From assembly GCA_035772405.1 (NCBI GenBank), contig JAYKKM010000439.1:3014501-3078500 (forward strand): a stretch of 64,000 nucleotides of DNA, read 5' to 3'. Shown here one piece after another: positions 12,481 to 23,348 of this stretch. Every line of letters starts with the position of its first letter. Position 1 is the first letter of the stretch. This DNA comes from Chrysogorgia sp. JL179-B06. Lineage: Eukaryota > Cnidaria > Anthozoa > Scleralcyonacea > Chrysogorgiidae. The notes beneath the pieces were generated by a model. It ran no database searches and was not told the origin of the DNA. It saw only the letters and a list, made by a program, of their open reading frames with translations. Both the position numbers and the translations under genes were made by a program.

Positions 12481-12570
12481 ATCCTCCATTTCTTTAGACC
12501 GATATTTCTCTAAGAAATCGTTTTCATTTTTTCTGAACTGTGATTCTGAGAGTTAGAGACTGTCAGAGTT

Positions 12571-12900
12571 CTATGACTCACGAGTCACTGTGTACGTGGA
12601 GTCTCCAACCACAATCTTTCCACCTGTCTTGAGGCGATAGGCAAGTCTGTTAGGGTTCACCTTCAACTCTTTCGAGGCTCTGTATAGACTCTTGTAACTC
12701 AATCTCTCTCCCGTCTCCTCATTCACTAGGATCACAGGTATCGCTTTCTTACGGGTCTTACAATGGTCGTATCTTGAGTCATAGTCTAATGGCTCCAGAC
12801 CAAGGACGCGACGAAGGTTTTCGACTGTGTAGATCCCATAATATTTTACCTTTCTCTCTTGAGCTTGCTTGAGCAATTGCCGTAGAGTAAAGTTCTCCAT
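12571..12900 (-). CDS. small ORF with NUMOD1-like helix-turn-helix region
   Basis: This is an intact 109-codon ORF inside the PolB element, starting ATG at 12900. The N-terminal half (about residues 1-45) is basic with a YYGIYTVENLRRVLG block. The C-terminal half reads PVILVNEETGERLSYKSLYR and then ASKELKVNPNRLAYRLKTGG. It has the strand, ET, S..RA.KEL, R.....GG spacing of NUMOD1/NUMOD-type modular DNA-binding repeats (family resemblance by eye). It is the only intact ORF of the element, which is notable next to a wrecked polymerase. Function unknown; a DNA-binding accessory protein is an inference. Confidence 0.5.
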   Translation of the reverse strand: MENFTLRQLLKQAQERKVKYYGIYTVENLRRVLGLEPLDYDSRYDHCKTRKKAIPVILVNEETGERLSYKSLYRASKELKVNPNRLAYRLKTGGKIVVGDSTYTVTRES

Positions 12901-12959
12901 TTTTGTTGAGATTTCTCACTCTTTATAATTTCATTTCAAATTAGTTTCGCAATCAACCA

Positions 12960-13825
12960 CCCGAGCGAAAATCCTAGTATCTGCTAAACGATCTTGTTGG
13001 GAGGGGTGGTCTTAAACATGTTGAGTTGACGAAGCCAACAAATTCTAATAAAAATAGCGGATCAAGTGTGCGTTCGCCGATGGTTTTCCTTCGAAGTCTT
13101 CACGTTGCTGTTGCCACAAGCGTGTATTGTAAAGATGTTGGTACAGTTTTCCCTACGGGCTATGACAAATCTTAATTTTCCATCTGTTGCCAATGTTGTT
13201 GTTCGCCAAAGAATGCAATGCGATTCGTTTTCTGCTGTTTCAGTTATTGTAACGCCATTAAATTCTTTAATCCATGACCAGATCAGAGGCGGAATTTAGA
13301 GCATCAATTTTCAACGTAAAAAAACAAGGAAATATTGGAAATATAGACGAAGTTGAAGAGCTTCAATGTGATTTTTGATAAGGATAAACTTATGAGCGCT
13401 CAATACAACTTTGTGTTTACTCACACGGAATCATTCTTGTCTTGCAAATTTGGTCGAGAATAATATTACACAGCAAGATGTATCAAGAAAGAGTCTTTCG
13501 CTATTTGTATCTGTTGACAGTTAAATAATTTTTTTGAAAATTTTGCATCGCCAATGCTGCGACAAAGGCGACAAGTGTTGGAAAAGTCGCCAGAAGACTT
13601 TTTTAGAATTGATATAACGTTAATCGACATGTCCAATTATCCAAATAATCGTAGACGCGCGTTCGAAAGAAATAAATGACCAAAGAGGTGACCTGTCATA
13701 TCTTGACTAACGTCAACAAACACTTTGTCAGCCATCCATAAACTTAGCAACACTAATTAAAATCTACTAGATTTTGGCAGTTCACGTGACCAGCGTCTAC
13801 CCGGGTGAAAAGCCCTGGGTACGAG
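12960..13825 (+). repeat. dispersed ~860-bp repeat, copy 1 (inside PolB element)
   Basis: It shares TGTTGCCAATGTTGTTGTTC, CATTGCATTCTTTGGCG (as complement), CATGACCAGATCAG, GGTGACCTGTCA and CACGTGACCAGCGTC, in the same order, with the minus strand of 45120-45985. It is non-coding. The ends (CTGCTAAACGAT at one side, CTAGATTTTGGCAG at the other) suggest a DNA element, but I could not define TIRs. Confidence 0.75.
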
Positions 13826-13944
13826 GTTGGACCCACGAGTCACCGACGCAATCACGATGTTCTATCTCAGGTAAAGGGGTGTAGTAGTCGTTCAGCCGGG
13901 CTCCCTGTCGAACGTCCTACCCTCAAAACTGATCGTGTGGACTT

Positions 13945-14202
13945 TCATGAGTAAATCGAGACTTTTGTTCGTCTCATTGATGTCGTTGTTCGCGTCAGAC
14001 AATCGTCATACCAAAACTCCTTTGCTCTCGCCATTGTCTCTAATGCCTTATGTCGCTTCGTCTCCTCCAAGTAACCACCTTTGTCGTCTAACTGATCAAA
14101 TGCGACGTCGCTGAGAAACTCCGGGCAGCAAGGCAGAGGCGTTTTCAAAAAAAAATAATACCTCCACCCCAACATGTCGTTAGAATTGAAGAGGACGGTC
14201 AC
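13945..14202 (-). CDS. 85-codon ORF of the PolB element, unrecognised
   Basis: The minus-strand ORF contains PCCPEFLSDVAFDQLDDKGG and then YLEETKRHKALETMARAKEF. It lies between the 860-bp repeat and the right TIR. A run of eight A/T near 14150 and a change of character at its C-terminus suggest it is a remnant of a longer gene. I do not recognise the family and infer only that it belongs to the element. Confidence 0.35.
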   Translation of the reverse strand: MTVLFNSNDMLGWRYYFFLKTPLPCCPEFLSDVAFDQLDDKGGYLEETKRHKALETMARAKEFWYDDCLTRTTTSMRRTKVSIYS

Positions 14203-14399
14203 CTCTAAACATGTAAATGAGAGCAGAGATCCTTTTTCGTCTCCTTGGAGATATCTTCTTTACTCGACTTTTTAACATATCGTCTAATCATCAAATATAA
14301 CTCTATGCATCATCTCTTTAACGATCTAAGCGTCTCTTTAGATCTCAATTCCAAAATCTGGGTCGCTGGAATTCTCACAAACCCGGTTCGACTGAGAAA

Positions 14400-14591
14400 G
14401 ATGTGCTCGATGTGAGATAAGCACACTCCCATGGTCTAGACTGGTTTAATGACATGGCGCACGTGCGGAGATCTCTCTATAGAGAGACACGCCAAAAAGA
14501 CGAATCGATATGAAGACGAAGCGACGATTTTCGAGAAGACGAAGAATCGACGAGACGAATTAAAGGATTGCGCCAGACCCTGCCTTATACT
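14400..14591 (-). repeat. right terminal inverted repeat of the PolB element
   Basis: Read on the minus strand it starts AGTATAAGGCAGGGTCTGGC and shares CGCAATCCTTTAATTCGTC, CTCGAAAATCGTCG, GAGATCTCCGCACG and CTTATCTCACATCGAGC with the left end. Two 1-2 bp differences occur within the first 20 bp. Confidence 0.85.
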
Positions 14592-14611
14592 ACTTCTTTC
14601 AGCTATTTCGC

Positions 14612-14629
14612 TTATTATTATTATTATTA
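14612..14629 (+). repeat. (TTA)6 microsatellite at the 5' edge of the RLE LINE
   Basis: This is a perfect TTA run directly before ACACGACAAGGTCGTGT. The matching run at the other end of the LINE is 18987-19000. Confidence 0.8.
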
Positions 14630-14939
14630 CACGACAAGGTCGTGTTAACCTTGCGCTCCCACAAATTCGTTTTACTGGACCCAGGCAACTGTCTTCTTCC
14701 TTCTTATTTGTTCTTTGTTTGTATATTACTGTGTCTGTGTTTTATCTACTATCTATCTATCATTCTACAATTAATTGGCATTTAAAGCAAAAGTCTGTTT
14801 ATACTGGTCTGGCTCGACCCATCGCGGGACAGCAGTTTCACTATTCGAAGACGTGGTGGTGTCTAGGAAAGGACCTAAATACAAAATGAAAGGCGATCGC
14901 TGGTGTTGGATGCTTGTTCTGCTGTTGGTTATGATGCTT

Positions 14940-17900
14940 ACTAACTCGGAAGGTACTATATGTGATTACTGTGGGAAAGATTTTGTCGTTTCAGGGCGCT
15001 GTAAAGCTCACGTGTTTATTGATCCGTTCCCAGGAGAGATCAAACCTTGTCGATTCAGCTGAACGATCATCAGTTAACTTAAATAATGAGTACGAAGCAA
15101 ATCAACCAGAAGCTCATACGACTAACTATGATCTTGAAGTTCAGAACGAAGTGCTGGTGGCTGGTTGTCATGATATGCATGTTGAATGTCACTGCGGAAA
15201 GAAATGCAAAGGCTTTAGAGGTCTCCGTGCACATCGTAGATTCTGTCACATTAGTTTTAATCCTGATCTGAATTTATTATTTTTCGAAGACCCAATTTCA
15301 TTGCCTTCATCGGCGCAATCGGATAATGATGAGTACGGACAACACTGAATGCCTAGATCAAAATGATTTACCTCAAAAGAAAATCGCTAAACTCGGTATT
15401 AAACTTCCTAAAACATCGGCTGAATGGTATAATGCTAATGAATATTTTAAGTCAACACTGAATTTTAACAATTATTTATCGGATGTTAGTGTCGAAATAG
15501 ACCTCTTACAAGACCACATTTATAACTATTTTAAGTCAGCTTTCGGAACGTGCAGCAATGATGAGGAAAACCGAAATGGTTGGTCGGAATTTCAATGCAA
15601 ATATAACCATTTTTCTCGACGCCAACTCAAATATCATCTAAACGAACTAAAGAACCTACACTGCGACGAGGCAACGAATGAAATCCGATACATCAGTAAA
15701 CTGCTGAGATTAAAATACAGTAAAAGAACATACCGCATACTTTCTGAAAAAACCCACGACGACCGTATTCAAGAACATTTCTGGAAATATTGTAAGGAAA
15801 TCTTTGAGGACGAGAATACTGTCCTTCCTGACTTTGACGAACAAACCTGCACTAACTTTTTTCGATCACAGTTAAAATCAAATACTGGCCATAGAAACTT
15901 TGATATACCTCAATGGATGAAAAAATTAGATGAACCTTCTAACCCTTTCAATATTTCACCACCATCCTATCAAGAAATTTCAAATATAATTAAAAGAATG
16001 AAGTCTGGCTCTTCCGCTTGTCCATATGACCAAATCAGCATATTGATATTAAAACGGTGTCCAATTCTCCGAACTGCACTACATCGAATCTCAACGCACT
16101 GCTGGGAAGGGAAATTTGTTCCCAAAATTTGGAAATATGGTTTCACGATTTTAATCCATAAGAAAGATAGTCCACAGATTCCATAACGACCGATACCTCT
16201 ACAACCAGTCCTTGGCAAAATATATTCATCATTAATCCGAAATCGTTTATACTCATTTATGACTAACAATAACTACATAGAAACTAAAATCCTGAAGGGA
16301 TTCTGGGAAGGTGTGTCTGGCACGATCGAGCACACAGAGTTGCTCACACATATTATAAATCATGCAAGAAATAACCAACGACATCTTGTAGTCACTCTTC
16401 TAGATTTAAAAAAATGCGTTTGGCGAAGTTGACCATCTCCTTCTTAAGACTGTGTTAAACTACCACCATGTTCCCAATGATGTGATAAATCTTGTCCAGA
16501 ATCTGTACGATAACTATACCATTTCCATTGGAACAAAAACGTTTATTACCAACCCAATTAGAGTAGGGAAAGGAGTTCTACAAGGTGATTGTCTCTCTCC
16601 GCTCCTGTTTAATAACTCTTATAAAATGTATAGAAGACGAACGCGTTAGATCAATTGGATATTGTTATTGTGACTATTTGCAACCTAGACACTGGTTCCA
16701 ATTTGCAGATGACACTGCAATGGTTACCACATCGGAGGAAGATAACCAAGCACTCCTTAATGTCTTCACTAAGTGGTGTCATTGGTCAGGATTCCACATT
16801 ATGGTTGACAAATGCTCCACATTCGGAATTAACGGGAAAAAAGCAACGCAATTCAAACCATATTTAAAAGTAAATAATCAAATGATTCCAGCTGTTGAAA
16901 TAAATGAATCATTTAAGTACCTTGGAAAGAAATTTAATTACAAAATGGAAACGGATGGAATTGAAAAAGAATTAGAACTGGAACTAACGAACTACTTAGA
17001 TAAGATTCACAGATTACCTCTCCACCCAAGAAATAAAATACTGATTACTACCAAATATGTGTACAGTAAACTGCGTTGGCGTTTATCTATATATAAGCTC
17101 TCGGAGACTTGGGTCGTCCAACACCTGGATGACAAGATTATAAACTATGTCAAGCGTTGGCTACATTTCCATCAAGGGGCAAACCTTACACATTTAAAAC
17201 TTGCTATCAGCAAATTTGGTTTTGGTCTTCAGCTGGTTTCCGACGTTTTTAAATACTGCAAGCTTTCCATCAGACAAATCCTTTCAAAATCCATCAACAA
17301 CGAAATTAAAACGCTCTTCAACCTCACAAAATTGAATTATGTGCGAACAGACGCTATAATTACGAGCAACAATGGCAATCCTAAAGCAATTCTTACACGA
17401 CAAATCGAAAACAACGTAGTGGAACTTTTTTTTGATGAATCTCTCAACCCTAAAGGAACAAAACACGATTATGAAGCACATCAAACAAGTACCTACACCC
17501 AAATTGATAACGATGTGGCATAACATCTGTAGCCAAATGCCGAAGAATATATTCATTTTTGTAAGACGAGCTTTGATATTTAGTCTGCCGAATAATTCAA
17601 ACCTTTGTTGATGGAGGAAAATAGAGTCTGCATCCTGTATTTTGTGCACTTTCAACAAACAAACACAACTCCATATACTATCTAACTGTCCTGTATCCGT
17701 AGCTGAAGGCCGATATACTAATTGGCGACATGACTCTATACTTTATATATATACATTGCTTCAATATTTAATTATTTATGTCAACTAAAGAATTATGGAT
17801 TCAATATTTATGGTGATCTTGAGAGTGAACTTTTTCACTCCTTCCGTCCCGACATCGTGTTGGTAAAAGATGACACCATCTACATTTTAGAATTGATGTG

Positions 17901-18129
17901 CTGCTTTGAAACCAATACCGAAAAGAGTAGAAACTTTAAAATGAATAAGTACATAGATATTAAGAATGATTGCACGAGAAGATTTAGACATTGTAAAAAG
18001 ATCTTTATTGAAATAACATCACTTGGTCTAGTCACAACTCATATCGAAAACTTGAACAGTATTTTTAACGAAACTGATATTAACTATAAGAGGATGATCG
18101 CGAAGTGCATGGAAGTTGCTATGCTATGA
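14940..18129 (+). pseudogene. ORF of the RLE-type LINE: zinc fingers, RT, CCHC, endonuclease
   Basis: CDYCGKDFVVSGRCKAHV (about 14958-15012) and a second finger, CHCGKKCKGFRGLRAHRRFC (about 15190-15252), are nucleic-acid-binding. The RT starts in the frame 15326-16186 (SPPSYQEISNIIKRMKSGSS). Motif VLQGDCLSPLLFN lies near 16578-16616 and the catalytic FQFADDTAMVT near 16696-16728. The CCHC box CILCTFNKQTQLHILSNC lies near 17620-17675. The endonuclease core RPDIVLVKDDTIYILEL lies near 17845-17900. Breaks: a frame change between the two fingers, another near 15340, an in-frame TAA at 16184 (within the P.RPI motif), one extra base in an A-run near 16415, another shift near 16610, a stop after 17520 and shifts before the endonuclease. 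Domain order is that of R2/R4/NeSL-type LINEs. The exact clade is an inference. Confidence 0.8.
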
Positions 18130-18201
18130 GAGCTTTATATCTATATACGCCGTAATTATAAACACTGGACATATCCGTTTTATTGTTTTATTTAGTTAGT
18201 A

Positions 18202-18827
18202 AGGCCACATAAAATAAATTACTTGATTCTCATCACTACATTTTAAAAACGTCGAGGCGGCGGGCGGTTTATATTTTATATTATATATCAAAATATTCCT
18301 GAAAATTTTGAACACACTGCCTCCTCCGCAGGCTCTTCTTAATCGGGAGTGTGCAGGCGCAATAGAGCGTCAGTAGGCGAGGGGCTGGGGACGAGGCAGG
18401 TGAATACATACTAAGTACAGCCCAAGCGGCAAAAGTTGAAACTTTCAAATTGAAAGCCAGTTTAGACCATGGAGGGCTTGAGAACCTTGCAAGATTCACC
18501 TCGCAACTACAAACCGCGTATTGCATTTTGTGCGAGATCTGTGATCTGAGACGCACCCTTTGCACATGCGTAGAATGACAGTTCCTATATTTTCCTTCAA
18601 AGTCACACCAATTCCCGCCATGTCCCTCAAATTAGATAATACCGTTGCAGAAATTCTCGACTTGGAATATCAAAAATCGAATATAAAATATAAAAAAATT
18701 AACTTTCTTTAAATTTTCGGTCGGGCGGCACATTTATATTTTATAACAAAATAAAAAAAATTTGTTCGCGGGCTTCAAAATAAGGTCGGGCGGTGATGAG
18801 AATCAAGTAATTTTTTTTATGTGGCCT
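18202..18827. mobile_element. MITE with ~35-bp terminal inverted repeats
   Basis: The left end is AGGCCACATAAAATAAATTA with CTTGATTCTCATCAC next. The right end is the complement, reading GTGATGAGAATCAAGTAATT and ending ATGTGGCCT. Inside there are paired CGGGCGG motifs and no coding frame. It interrupts the 3' UTR of the RLE LINE. I saw no convincing target duplication. Confidence 0.75.
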
Positions 18828-18986
18828 AAAGCTTTATTGTAAATATAGTATAACTTCTTAAATATGTTGCCTGTTTATCTCTGTGGATTGCCCTACGTTT
18901 ACGTATGGAGAGAAACACAGAGTTGATTTCTTCTTAAGATTATTTTGTAATATTGCTTCAATCGATTTTTCTGAAATAAAGTTTCC

Positions 18987-19000
18987 ATTATTATTATTAT
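18987..19000 (+). repeat. (ATT/TTA)n tail at the 3' edge of the RLE LINE
   Basis: It follows AATAAAGTTTCC directly. It could be a template-copied 3' tail of the LINE or the second half of a TAA-repeat target. Confidence 0.7.
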
Positions 19001-19137
19001 GAAAGATCTATATGTTTGTTTACAATGTAACGTAATATAAAATTTTAAATTTTTGAAATATGCTGGTTCTTGAACGCAGGTTTTTATTGTAGATTATCAA
19101 GTTTTAAAACAAGAGACAACATATTTTATTTTCGTCA

Positions 19138-22100
19138 TTATTTTACAACGGTCTCCATCATTTGGCGATGTTTTTGAACACATTCTGTACTGCAATATTT
19201 ATTAGATAGTCTTTCAAAAGGAACCAGACCTTGCAAACTTCTACTACAGTTAAAACAGATATTTCTACAAAGAAAAAGAAAACAAACCATGAATCTACAG
19301 CTATACAAAACTCGGCTATAAGCAGGGCAAGATTTCACACCAGACATGTCGGAAGAGGGCTGGGCAGGCTGCTGTAACATTCTTTTGAAGATGCAAAAAT
19401 CTGTTAGATAATTGCCCTGGATTTGAACATGATTTTAAGTATCCTTAAAGGGTCACTCCGGCCCAAATACAAATGTAGTTCATATGAAAGATCTTACTGA
19501 CTTTAGATTATTTCCAAAGTTTCAGAATTCCTATCAATTTAGTTAAGAAGATGTGGCTAGTTGAAGTTGGAGAGTTTGTCCAATTTCGACGCCATTTTGT
19601 TTCTCAAATATGACGTCACTGAGTGACGTGATCTCGTATTATGCCTAAGAAGCTCCTCTACTTTCCTGGATGATGAACTAAATAGTTTATTTCGACTAAT
19701 TTTCGTCCAAAGACCATTCACAATAACTATCACTATGTGATCGCCATCAAAACAACTCCACTGACGATAAAGAATCACTCAATGACGTCATATTTTCAAA
19801 ACCAATATGGCGTCAAAATCCACAAATTTTCAACTAGCAATATCTTCTTAACTAAATTGATAGGAATGCTGAAACTTTGGAAATAAACTAAAGCCAGTAA
19901 GATCTTTCATATGAACTGCATTTGTATTTGGGCCGGAGTGTCCCTTTAACTTCACTTTAAATATTCTTGATTTTTTGGGGCATCTTAGTTACTAATTAAT
20001 ATTAGGTAAGAGTCACTCCAACAAATATACGTAGTGTTTAAACAAATAGCGCTCCGTCGAGATGACGTCAGTATCCATGTTTGTCCGCTTTTACCCATAA
20101 TTCTTGCGGCCATAACAAAAGAAAATAGCTCATTTGCAATCATTTGTGAGTCAAATTTGGTTTGTTTGGCCGCTTTTTGAGCTATTAATAGCAGCCAGAC
20201 TCTACGCTATTATACGACAAAAATTATCAAGATTGCGACTGCGTGAGCTCTCGATCCTGATAATTTGGCTCCATGCAATTCAGGTTCTAGAGAATAATAA
20301 AAACTGTAGAAAGGATGCCATGAACATGAAATTTCTTAGTCAACATGTAAGGAAATCGATAAACATTTAGCATTTGCTCAAATTGCAGGAAATGGTATTT
20401 CCGAGGTTCTATATTTCAAACATTTCCTGGAGGGGGAATACCCCCGGTCCACCCTAAAAATGCGGTCACTAATTTTAAATGCCCCCGCACTTTTAGCCCC
20501 CGGTGCGAATGAGAAATATTCCTATTCATTATTTATTATACAGCACGCCAACCTCTATTTATGATTCGTATTAAAGTTTATTTCTCAAGAGAGCTCCCGA
20601 ATATCCTCATCCTCACACACGTCAATCTTGATTAGCTTTTATAGTTCAAATAAAGTGAATCCTTGTTTCTTATCACCGAATGGGGCAAGACTCGAATCTG
20701 AGACAATCTGTAGGAGATTTTCTACATTTTAATATGTAAAGATAATATTATTACGCAAAGGTTTTACGCTTTCACATTATTTCTTCCAGAGTAATCTTAA
20801 CTGAAAAGTTGCAAGTAAAATCTAATTTGCATAAAAAGTTTATAAAACAGCTTTGTTACTGGAAGGAAAATGTTGGGAAAATAAATTTTGGAGTTTAAAC
20901 CAATATTGAAGCTATGTCATTACATAACCTAAAATAAGACGAAGATCAACATTATAGATCTTAAATGTGACTTGCAGCTGAGCTTGGTTATTTTAATATA
21001 GTAAATTGTTTACTACTCAAGCTTTAATGCAAACTCAGAAAATGTTTCTGAACCCCAGACAGGACTAATATATTCTGATAAGATATACAGACATATCGAG
21101 ACTGCTGAATTAGTAGTACGTATGTCGCATGTACGAACTAGTACACAACGTAGCCTTCGTTCTGCCATCTGAGTTCTGGTAGCTCAATGGTTAGAGTGCC
21201 TAACCGGAGATCATGAAGGTTGCGAGTTCGATTCCCGTCTGGGGTTGAGAAACATTTTTCAGAGTTTGCGTTAAAGCTTGAGTAGCAAATAATTTACTAA
21301 AAATTATAGATTTTTTATCGCAATATTATTTCTAAAGAAAACCTATCGAGCCACCTTAATGGTATTAAATCTAATGGTTTCAATTAAAGTGCCAATGAAA
21401 TGAAAATTAAATTTATCTTATTTAAATGAACTGCGAAAATTATTAGGAATGGTAATTTAGAGCTCTTTCATATCTCACGTCGTTCTTGAGATATTTAGAC
21501 TTTTGTGATATGAAGTAACCTATGACGTTAAGATGTTTCTACATTTTTAGAAAATCAAGTATATATTTGAGATTATTCAACGAACTTTGCACATTACGGC
21601 ACTTCGTGACACCTAACATCATTACATCGCAACAGTGATGCATCAAGCAACTATTGTTTGGATGCTTCGAAAAAAGGAGCCGGGAATATTTAGCGGCGGC
21701 CATCTTGAAAGGACCAAGCTATATAGGCGACAGAGGCTATATTTACTGTAGGCGACAGAGACTATCTGTTTCTGATCTTTTAATATGCTAAAACGAGTCA
21801 GTTGTTGAAGGTTATCCCGTAATTTAGAACACAAATTACGGCCCCATTACAGTAACTATGAAACCAAGATTAGTGCGGCGACACTTCATGTCGTGACGTC
21901 ACAATTTTCAACACTATTTGGTTATTTTCTAGGTACAAAACTAACCCTTACCTAAAATCAAATCCTAACCCTAACCGTCACCCTAACCCTAATCCTAATC
22001 TTAACCTTATTTCAGTTTAAAGTCGAACAATTCGAGGTGGTATTTTTCCGTCACGACATGAACTGCTGTACATATAGTGAATCCCGATTAGTGCGTGGCG

Positions 22101-23348
22101 GCAATATTGGAGTGACCATGAGTGTGGTCACGCGCTAATTCCGGCTTCATATGCACTATTATGGAGCCGTTCTATATTATGGGAAAACCTTCGACAAATG
22201 ATTCATTTTAGCATTTTAAAAGATCAGCGACAGATATTCTCTGTCGTCTATAGTAAAACTATATAACGTGGTCACAACAAGATGGCCACCACGAGCTACT
22301 TCCGACTTACTTCTGAACAATACTTGCTCCATCCAGTCTTTATTTAGAGACTAGTACTCTAATTCATGTTAACATGTCAAATGTTTAGCTGTTCAGCTTG
22401 CAAAGTATTGTGGTAAAGTATATCGCCGCCATGTTTTGCTGCACGTGAATTTTACTCATCCCCATGCCACTAGAAAGAGTCATTATTTTCCCCAACATCA
22501 ACTTACCCTGATCTTCGTTCTGCTGCAACAGCTCTCTATATAAGATAAAGAAATTCACAATGTTTCTTCACCAGGCTAAAGACAATTTCGTATTAAACAT
22601 TGTGTATTATACGCTATTAAAGCTTTAACATTACTTATCAAATAATTCATGAAAGAAAAACAAAATAAAATGAATATTTAATCAATGTTTTAAATCGGAT
22701 AAAGATTCGTCCTGATTTACATAAACCTTTCCTTCGATTTCCACGAACACGGCTTGATTCTTCAAGATAGTAGATAGATATGAACATTTATGTGTATTCA
22801 TTTGATAAGCCATATAAAATATTCGTTCGTCTTCGGCTCGAGTTTGTTTATCAGATAAAGATCGGCCGCTCATATTTTATCTATCACTTAAATTAAGAAA
22901 CCGAAACAAAATTACATCTAACATCGCAATTATCGTGCGATTCGCTTTACGTACATCTTACTTGGCAGAGCCCTGCATGTGACTGGTTAGAAGATAAACA
23001 GAATGTTGCAGGTTCAATCACGACAATAGAACTTTTCTTAACCGTAACAGAGCATGTACATCACATAACAATATATTTAATCATATAATCTCCTGCAAGC
23101 TGTAATTCTCCCTCTTATAACAGTCTTATGCTTTATTTCTTCCTAACCTTTTCTCGGTCGCTTAAATTTTGAAACCAATTCCTGTCTCTCTCTTCTTGTT
23201 CTCTTTCTAGATTTTCTTCCTCTTTCTGTTTTTCTTCGGCCTTCTTTTCTTTTAGTCGTTGTTTTCGTGCCTTTGCCTGAGCTTTCTTCTTCTCTGCGAG
23301 TTTTCTGTTTTTCTCTTCTTCCATTTCTGTCGTCAAAGGACTAGGAAT
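19138..23348 (-). CDS. ANKZF1: ANKZF1 exons 13-15: coiled coil, VIM motif, treble-clef finger
   Basis: Exon 13 (23348-23148) encodes a Glu/Lys/Arg coiled coil ending NLSDREK at a GTTAGG donor. Reading through it would stop four codons later. Exon 14 (22535-22507) is a 29-nt microexon encoding RAVAAERRS plus two bases. Together they make the p97-binding VIM consensus R-x5-A-A-x2-R (R648 to R658). Exon 15 (19264-19138) encodes [20 protein letters not shown] and [10 protein letters not shown], the C-x2-C and C-x3-C-x3-H ligands of the Vms1-associated treble clef. Intron 14 is 3.2 kb. Confidence 0.92.

Larger units (their letters stand above)
6545..14591 (-). mobile_element. self-synthesising-type DNA element with TIRs and protein-primed PolB
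   Basis: The element is bounded by inverted ends that start AGTATAAGGC and share TCTGGCGCAATCC (left) with its complement (right). Homology continues for about 190-245 bp to CTTATCTCACATCGAGC. Inside, all recognisable genes run on the minus strand: a decayed DNA polymerase B (6772-10260), a small NUMOD1-like ORF (12571-12900) and a further ORF (13945-14202). A LINE (10590-12480) and an 860-bp repeat (12960-13825) are later insertions, so the original element was only about 5.3 kb. I see no integrase, packaging ATPase, protease or capsid gene. Polintons normally carry these and are 15-20 kb long. No 6-bp target duplication is visible (AATAAT left, ACTTCT right). It could be a truncated Polinton/Maverick or a smaller pPolB element family. 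Confidence 0.8.
14630..18986 (+). mobile_element. R4/Dong-like LINE with restriction-like endonuclease
   Basis: This is a full-length but dead non-LTR retrotransposon. Its order is 5' region, C2H2 fingers, reverse transcriptase, CCHC box, restriction-like endonuclease, 3' UTR ending AATAAAGTTTCC then (ATT)n. (TTA)n stands on both sides, which fits the TAA-repeat preference published for Dong of the R4 clade. A 626-bp MITE (18202-18827) sits in the 3' UTR. A perfect 7-bp hairpin, ACACGAC-AAG-GTCGTGT, marks the 5' boundary. Confidence 0.75.

Noticed and set aside
6545..14591. Assigning the element as a standard Polinton/Maverick
   Set aside because: The polymerase and TIRs fit, but no integrase, ATPase, protease or capsid block and no 6-bp target duplication could be seen, so I kept the call general.
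21176..21247. Candidate functional tRNA gene
   Set aside because: The acceptor stem is not formed and the sequence is embedded in a fold-back element arm.
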